A DNA stretch of 64,000 bases from assembly GCF_036013935.1 (NCBI RefSeq), contig NZ_CP107902.1, positions 8,155,001-8,219,000 of the forward strand, read 5' to 3'. Source of the stretch: Streptomyces sp. NBC_00461. GTDB taxonomy: Bacteria; Actinomycetota; Actinomycetes; Streptomycetales; Streptomycetaceae. Of this stretch, positions 59,574 through 64,000 are shown piece after piece. Below the pieces are notes generated by a model. The model was not told where the DNA came from. It saw only the letters and a list, made by a program, of their open reading frames with translations, and searched no databases. The position numbers and the translations under genes are program-made. Position 1 is the stretch's first letter, and every line of letters begins with the position of its first letter.

Positions 59574-60592
59574 CCCGAACAACCCGCCTGGTGATCCTGC
59601 TGGCCGCCGTCGTCCTGCTCGGCGCGGTCGGCACCGGCTCCGTGCTGTACGCCGCCCACCGGTCGGGCATCAAGGACCAGCAGCAGGCGGACGGTCCGAC
59701 CGTGCGGGCCGGCACCGTCTCGCTCCGGCCGACGGCTCAACGCCGCCTGCTGGTGCGCAATCTGGCCTGGGGCCCGCACCGCGACGAGATCGCCACGGTG
59801 CCCGCCGACGATCCGCGGGGCCCGCGCACCGTGTCCGGCGTCAAGTGCCTGCGCTTCCACGCGGCAGCCGGCACCGGCATCTGCCTGCAGTCCGTGCACG
59901 GCCCCCTGGAGGACACCTACCGCGCGGTGGTGCTCGACACGCACCTGCACAAGCGGCACAGCTTCCCGGCAGCCGGAATCCCCACCCGGGCCCGGGTCTC
60001 GCCCTCCGGCCACATGGCCGCCTGGACGGTCTTCGTCAGCGGAGACTCGTACGCCGGCACCAACTTCTCCACCCGAACCGCCATCGTCGACACCCGCACC
60101 TGGGCCGTCGACGACAACCTGGAGACCTTCCGCGTCGTCAAGGACGGCCGGTCCTACCACGCCGCGGACACCAACGTCTGGGGTGTCACCTTCGCCGACG
60201 ACAACCGCTTCTACGCCACCTTGGCGACCGGCGGCCAGACCTACCTGGTCCGGGGCGACGTCACCGCACGCACCCTCACCACCCTGCACCGCAACGTCGA
60301 ATGCCCCTCCCTCTCACCCGACGGCACCCGGATCGCGTACAAGAAACGCGTCAAGGGAGCTTCCCCCGACGCCCCTTGGCGGCTGTACGTCCTGAACCTG
60401 CGGACCATGAAGGAGACCGTGACCGCCGAGTCGCGCAACATCGACGACCAGGCCCTGTGGTCCGACGACTCCACCCTCGTCTACGCCCTCCCCGGCGACT
60501 ACGGCTCGGACCTGTGGACCGTCCCCGCCGACGGCACCGGCACGGCCCGCCGCCTGATGACCTCCGCCCTCGCCCCGGCCTATCTGGGGTGA
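59570..60592 (+). CDS. Membrane-anchored TolB-like beta-propeller protein
   Basis: A 340-residue protein with one N-terminal membrane anchor (about residues 7-29) followed by TolB/PD40-type propeller repeats outside the membrane ('PTRARVSPSGHMAAWTVFV', 'ECPSLSPDGTRIAYKKRV', 'DDQALWSDDSTLVYALPG'). It is coupled to the MFS transporter gene by ATGA and may act with it, for example by binding its substrate or an envelope partner. No enzymatic motif is seen. Confidence 0.78.
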   Translation: MTRTTRLVILLAAVVLLGAVGTGSVLYAAHRSGIKDQQQADGPTVRAGTVSLRPTAQRRLLVRNLAWGPHRDEIATVPADDPRGPRTVSGVKCLRFHAAAGTGICLQSVHGPLEDTYRAVVLDTHLHKRHSFPAAGIPTRARVSPSGHMAAWTVFVSGDSYAGTNFSTRTAIVDTRTWAVDDNLETFRVVKDGRSYHAADTNVWGVTFADDNRFYATLATGGQTYLVRGDVTARTLTTLHRNVECPSLSPDGTRIAYKKRVKGASPDAPWRLYVLNLRTMKETVTAESRNIDDQALWSDDSTLVYALPGDYGSDLWTVPADGTGTARRLMTSALAPAYLG

Positions 60593-60630
60593 CGGGCCGG
60601 GGCGGGGCGAGGCGGGCCACGACCTGCCGA

Positions 60631-60662
60631 TGCCCCGCGAGGCCGACCGGTCTCGCGGGGCG
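60631..60662. terminator. Bidirectional hairpin terminator
   Basis: Arms GCCCCGCGAG (60632-60641) and CTCGCGGGGC (60652-60661) with a 10-base loop lie between the convergent TolB-like gene and the GH16 gene. Confidence 0.8.
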
Positions 60663-60677
60663 ACGTCAACGCGTCGG

Positions 60678-62063
60678 TCAGTGCCCGAAGTCGAACCAGT
60701 TCACGTTCACGAAGTCCGCCGGCTGGCCGCTGGTGAAGGTCAGATAGACGTCGTGTGTGCCGGTCACCGAACTGATGTTGGCCGGGACCGTCCTCCAGGT
60801 CTGCCAGCCTCCGGTGTTGGCGAGGGAGAAGCTGCCGATGGGCGTGCTGGTCCGGCTGTCCAGGCGGACCTCGACCAGGCCGCTCACGCCGGAGCCGGCG
60901 CCGCTCGCCACGCGCGCGTGGAACTGGGTGGCCGCCGTGGAGCCGAAGTCGACGCCCTTGTAGAGGGCCCAGTCGCCGTTGGCCAGGGAGCCGATGTCCT
61001 GGCCGCCGCCGGTGTCGGCGGTGGTCTCCGCGCTGGTGCCGGACTGGCTGTCGTACGACTCGGCCTGGATGGTGCTGTAGGCGTCACGGTTGCCGGTCGG
61101 CGGGGGCGTGGTGCCGCTTCCGGTGGCCGACAACACCTGGACGTAGTCGACGACCATCGGGTGGCCCGACTGGGTGTCGCCGTCCAGGCCACCGCCGAGC
61201 GCGTCGGGGAAGGCGCCGCCCATCGCCACGTTCAGGATGAGGAAGTAGCCGTGGTTGGTCGCGTTGGCCCAGGTCGTCGCGTCGACCTGATTCGCCGTGA
61301 CCGTGTGGTAGTTGACGCCGTCGACGTAGAAGCGGATCGCCTCCGGGCTCACCGAGCGGTCCCACTCCATGCTGTAGGTGTGGAAGCCCGACTGGCACGT
61401 GGTGCCCGGGCAGGCGACGGAGTTGCCGATGCCCGTCGTCTCGTTGCACGGGCCGCCGGGGTTCGTGCCGCAGTGCATCGTCGCCCAGACCTTGTTCAGG
61501 CCCTGGACGTTCTCCATCACGTCCAACTCGCCCACGCCCGGCCAGTTCTGGTAGTTGCCGCGGTAGGGGGCACCCAGCGCCCAGAACGCCGGCCAGTAGC
61601 CCTCGGCGGCGGTGCCCGTGACGTTGGGCATCTGGATCCGGGCCTCGACGCGCAGCTTGCCGCCGGCCGGGGGCTGGAAGTCGGTACGGGTGGTCTCGAT
61701 ACGGCCCGAGGTCCAGCGGCCGGCCGAGTCGCGCAGCGGGGTGATGCGGAGGTTGCCGTTGCCGTCGAGGGAGACGTTGCCGGTGCTGTTCGTCATCGTC
61801 TCGACCTCGCCGGTGCCCCAGTTGGCGGGGCCGCCCGGATACGAGGTCCCGGTGTCGTACTGCCAGTTGGAGGTGTTCACGCCGTTGCCCGCGGCGCCGT
61901 TGAAGTCGTCGAGGAAGGTCTGGGTCCAGCCCGACGGGGGCGTGGGCGCGGAGGCGTCGGCGGACTGGGTGGCGGTCGTGGCGAGCACCGCCGCCAGGCC
62001 GAGCGTGCTGAGTACGGCGATGAGTGCGCGTCGCCGTCTGGGTATGCCGGAAGTTGCACTCAT
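60678..62063 (-). CDS. Secreted GH16 endo-beta-1,3-glucanase with C-terminal CBM6
   Basis: A 461-residue exported enzyme. The signal peptide has Arg-rich 'PRRRRAL' and a hydrophobic core ending about residue 38. The GH16 catalytic domain follows, with Glu179, Asp181 and Glu184 in 'GELDVMENVQG', then a short Thr/Pro linker near 322-328 and a CBM6-type domain (about 330-461). It should cut laminarin or fungal-wall beta-1,3-glucan. Together with the GH55-like enzyme, the sugar ABC transporter and the GH1 glucosidase it would complete a beta-1,3-glucan pathway. A perfect LacI-type operator lies 53-68 bases upstream. Confidence 0.92.
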   Translation of the reverse strand: MSATSGIPRRRRALIAVLSTLGLAAVLATTATQSADASAPTPPSGWTQTFLDDFNGAAGNGVNTSNWQYDTGTSYPGGPANWGTGEVETMTNSTGNVSLDGNGNLRITPLRDSAGRWTSGRIETTRTDFQPPAGGKLRVEARIQMPNVTGTAAEGYWPAFWALGAPYRGNYQNWPGVGELDVMENVQGLNKVWATMHCGTNPGGPCNETTGIGNSVACPGTTCQSGFHTYSMEWDRSVSPEAIRFYVDGVNYHTVTANQVDATTWANATNHGYFLILNVAMGGAFPDALGGGLDGDTQSGHPMVVDYVQVLSATGSGTTPPPTGNRDAYSTIQAESYDSQSGTSAETTADTGGGQDIGSLANGDWALYKGVDFGSTAATQFHARVASGAGSGVSGLVEVRLDSRTSTPIGSFSLANTGGWQTWRTVPANISSVTGTHDVYLTFTSGQPADFVNVNWFDFGH

Positions 62064-62115
62064 AGGGGGGTGCCTCTCGGGTACGGAGTGATGGGCTGCG
62101 GGGGTGCCTGCGCAT

Positions 62116-62131
62116 TTGAGAGCGCTCTCAA
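62116..62131. promoter_or_regulatory. LacI-family operator (CebR/BglR-like), perfect palindrome
   Basis: TTGAGAGCGCTCTCAA is a perfect 16-bp palindrome upstream of the GH16 gene. Its GAGCGCTC core equals the CebR consensus core and matches the element at 21009-21022 before the GH55-like gene. Confidence 0.75.
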
Positions 62132-62235
62132 CGTGGGCCCAATGTGCTCCCGGCCACTCCGGCCGTCAAGAGTTAAAGCAAGGAAAGTCCTTCCCGCGCA
62201 GGTGGGTTCACCCCATGAACGACGTTTGTGCCGCC

Positions 62236-62425
62236 TTATGAGCTGCCCCATGAGCCGACCGCACTCCCCGCCCGCCACTCCGCCCACGACAGGTTCCAGC
62301 CGTTGAGGCCGTTGGCCGGATCGACGGTCTTCTCGCCCGAGTTCCTGACCTTGACCACATCACCGAGCATCGAGCTGTCGTAGAACGTGTAGCCGTCCAC
62401 CGAGGTGTCGTTCGCGCCAGGGCCG
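62236..62425 (-). pseudogene. C-terminal remnant of an L,D-transpeptidase gene
   Basis: A leftward frame ends in 'YDSSMLGDVVKVRNS' followed by 'GLNGWNLSWAEWRAGSA' and a short tail to the stop at 62236. Streptomyces Ig-like/YkuD L,D-transpeptidases characteristically end this way, after their catalytic 'SHGCVN' motif. That motif and everything upstream is missing: before about 62425 the frame turns into unrelated sequence. This is a fragment without function. Confidence 0.5.
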
Positions 62426-62626
62426 GTTCCTGAGATTCCTGTGAGGACTCGCGCTGAGAAGGCCCGAAACCACGGTTGTCCCGGCCCCAGGGTTTGTGAA
62501 CAGAGTATGAGCGGCCCGACCGGGGCCCTGAGTATCCGCTGAGATCCCCGCCACGGCATGGCTTCCCCACCTCCCGGTCGGAACAGTTCGAAAACTGCGA
62601 ACGACCGACCATCGCCGGAGGTATAC

Positions 62627-64000
62627 GTGACCGAAGTCCGCGAGCCGCACACCGTGGCCGTCGTCGGAGCGGGCGCGGCGGGCACTCTGACCGCCGTCCA
62701 GCTCTGCGAGACGGCGACGCGCCGCCGGACACCGCTCGACCTGGTCCTGCTCGACCCGTCACCGGAAGCGGGCCGCGGCACCGCGTACACGACACGCGAC
62801 CCACGCCACCGCCTCAACGTGCCTGCGGGCGGCATGAGTTGCTACCCCGACGACCCCGGCCACTTCACCCGCTGGCTGTGCCAGCACGGCGAACCGACCG
62901 TCACCGCGGCCGACTTCGCCACCCGCTACCGCTACGGCGCCTACCTCGCCGACACCCTCGCGCAGGCCATCGTCCGGGCCCAGGGGACGGTCTCCGTACG
63001 ACGGCTGCGCACCCGCGCCGAGAGCTGTACCGACACCCCCGACGGCCGGGTGGACCTCCACCTCGCCGACGGGGGACACCTGACCGCCCACAGCGCCGTC
63101 CTGGCCACCGGCCCCGCGGCTCCCTCCGCCGGCTGGGCCCCGCCCGCCCTGCGCACCTCGACCCGCTTCGTCGCCGCGCCCTGGAGCACGGGTGCCCTCG
63201 ACGGCCCGCGTTCCGACACCGCCGACGTACTCCTCGTCGGCACCGGTCTGACCGCCGTCGACCTCGCCCTCACCCTGGACCGCCCCGGCCGCACCGTCCA
63301 CGCCCTCTCCCGCAGCGGCCTGCTGCCCCAGCCGCACGCCCTCACCCCGGCCGGCCCGATGAGCCCGCCCGAGGACCTCGACGACACCTCGCTGGACCGA
63401 CTGCGCAGGGCCGTCTACCGCCACATCAGCCGCTCCGTACGCACCCACGGCGACTGGCGCCCCGCCCTCGACAGCCTGCGCCCGCACACCACCCGCCTGT
63501 GGCACAGCCTCACCCCCGAGGACCGCGCCGAGTTCGTCGCCCGCGAGGGCGCCCTGTGGAACACCCACCGCCATCGCATGGCCCCCGCCACCGCCGAGTC
63601 CGTCTCCCGGGCCCGTACGGCACGCCGGCTCAGCGTCCACAGGGGCACGGTGACGGACGCGGTGGAACACGACGGCTCGCTCGCGGTCACGCTCTCCAAC
63701 GGCCGGACCCTGCACGTCGGCTGGGTGATCGACTGTACGGGGCCGGGGCGTCGCTTCGACGATCCCCTGTGGCGCTCACTGCTCACCTCCGGTGCCGCCG
63801 CGCCCGGCCCGCTCGGCATGGGAGTGGCCACCCGTGACGGGCGGCTGCTGGACGCCGAAGGGCGCGCCGGTCGCCCGCTGTTCACGCTGGGCGCCCCGCG
63901 CCGAGGCGAACTGTGGGAGACGACCGCGATCCCCGAGATCCGCGTCCAAGCGGCCGCCCTGGCACGGCAGTTGCTCGCCCCGCTGAGGCCCGCACCCCGC
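62627..64000 (+). CDS. FAD/NAD(P)-binding protein (NAD_binding_9 type), partial at the window end
   Basis: 458 codons are visible and the frame runs off the right edge. An N-terminal dinucleotide motif 'VAVVGAGAAGTLTAVQL' (about 10-26), 'DPSPEAGRGTAYTTRDPRHRLNVPAGGMSCYPDDP' (residues about 44-78, typical of this family) and a second glycine turn 'LLVGTGLTAVDLAL' (about 203-216) are seen. These proteins resemble flavin-dependent oxidoreductases of unknown substrate. GTG 62627 is well supported by GGAGG 5 bases upstream. Confidence 0.85.
   Translation, partial: MTEVREPHTVAVVGAGAAGTLTAVQLCETATRRRTPLDLVLLDPSPEAGRGTAYTTRDPRHRLNVPAGGMSCYPDDPGHFTRWLCQHGEPTVTAADFATRYRYGAYLADTLAQAIVRAQGTVSVRRLRTRAESCTDTPDGRVDLHLADGGHLTAHSAVLATGPAAPSAGWAPPALRTSTRFVAAPWSTGALDGPRSDTADVLLVGTGLTAVDLALTLDRPGRTVHALSRSGLLPQPHALTPAGPMSPPEDLDDTSLDRLRRAVYRHISRSVRTHGDWRPALDSLRPHTTRLWHSLTPEDRAEFVAREGALWNTHRHRMAPATAESVSRARTARRLSVHRGTVTDAVEHDGSLAVTLSNGRTLHVGWVIDCTGPGRRFDDPLWRSLLTSGAAAPGPLGMGVATRDGRLLDAEGRAGRPLFTLGAPRRGELWETTAIPEIRVQAAALARQLLAPLRPAPR

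Overview
The window is high-GC actinobacterial chromosome, almost certainly Streptomyces. Codon third positions are strongly G/C, GTG starts are common, and many genes overlap as ATGA or GTGA. The content matches Streptomyces: an oxalate operon, a second elongation factor G, a fusA-independent accessory carbohydrate region, and a tkt-tal-zwf-opcA-pgi-gnd operon. From memory, gene order resembles parts of the S. coelicolor SCO658x and SCO665x-666x regions, but no alignment was run.

Region 1 (1-12110) is oxalate catabolism. Two tandem oxalate/formate-type MFS transporters, an ADP-forming acyl-CoA synthetase, formyl-CoA transferase and oxalyl-CoA decarboxylase run leftward. A SucCD-like CoA ligase and an aldehyde dehydrogenase run rightward. 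The promoter region between the two arms carries a perfect inverted repeat. Region 2 (12111-19165) is mixed: tRNA-Leu(GAG), membrane proteins, a frameshifted remnant, an acyltransferase, a BlaI-type regulator, TerB and an EF-G paralog with a repeat-rich leader. Region 3 (19166-25780) is a beta-glucan locus: a GH55-like secreted enzyme, a CUT1 sugar ABC transporter and a GH1 beta-glucosidase. A GH16/CBM6 laminarinase near the right end (60678-62063) carries the same type of GAGAGCGCTCTC-like operator. Region 4 (25781-26949) is an island of gene remnants.

Region 5 (26950-34251) is the most interesting part. It contains a CDP-alcohol phosphatidyltransferase, a BchC-like dehydrogenase, a PTPS-fold protein without the usual zinc and catalytic residues, a glycosyltransferase, a methyltransferase, a flippase-like membrane protein, a creatininase-family hydrolase and a GTP cyclohydrolase II paralog with Met at position 120. 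The last two look like a bacterial counterpart of the archaeal pair that makes and deformylates FAPy nucleotide. Together the genes suggest an uncharacterised pathway from GTP to a glycosylated, methylated, perhaps membrane-linked pterin- or purine-like compound.

Region 6 (34252-47260) holds a pair of saccharopine-dehydrogenase-like genes, a serine hydrolase, small enzymes, and a shikimate/quinate-to-protocatechuate module (TetR regulator, MHS transporter, shikimate dehydrogenase, QsuB-like dehydratase). A beta-helix membrane protein and a broken catalase-like gene follow. Region 7 (47261-57188) is the pentose-phosphate operon, divergent from an AraC-type regulator with an AT-rich palindrome between them. 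Region 8 (57189-64000) holds a secreted phosphoesterase with a possible PHO box, an MFS transporter coupled to a TolB-like protein, the GH16 laminarinase, an L,D-transpeptidase remnant and a partial FAD/NAD(P)-binding protein cut by the window end. No CRISPR array, rRNA, intact insertion sequence or integrase was seen.
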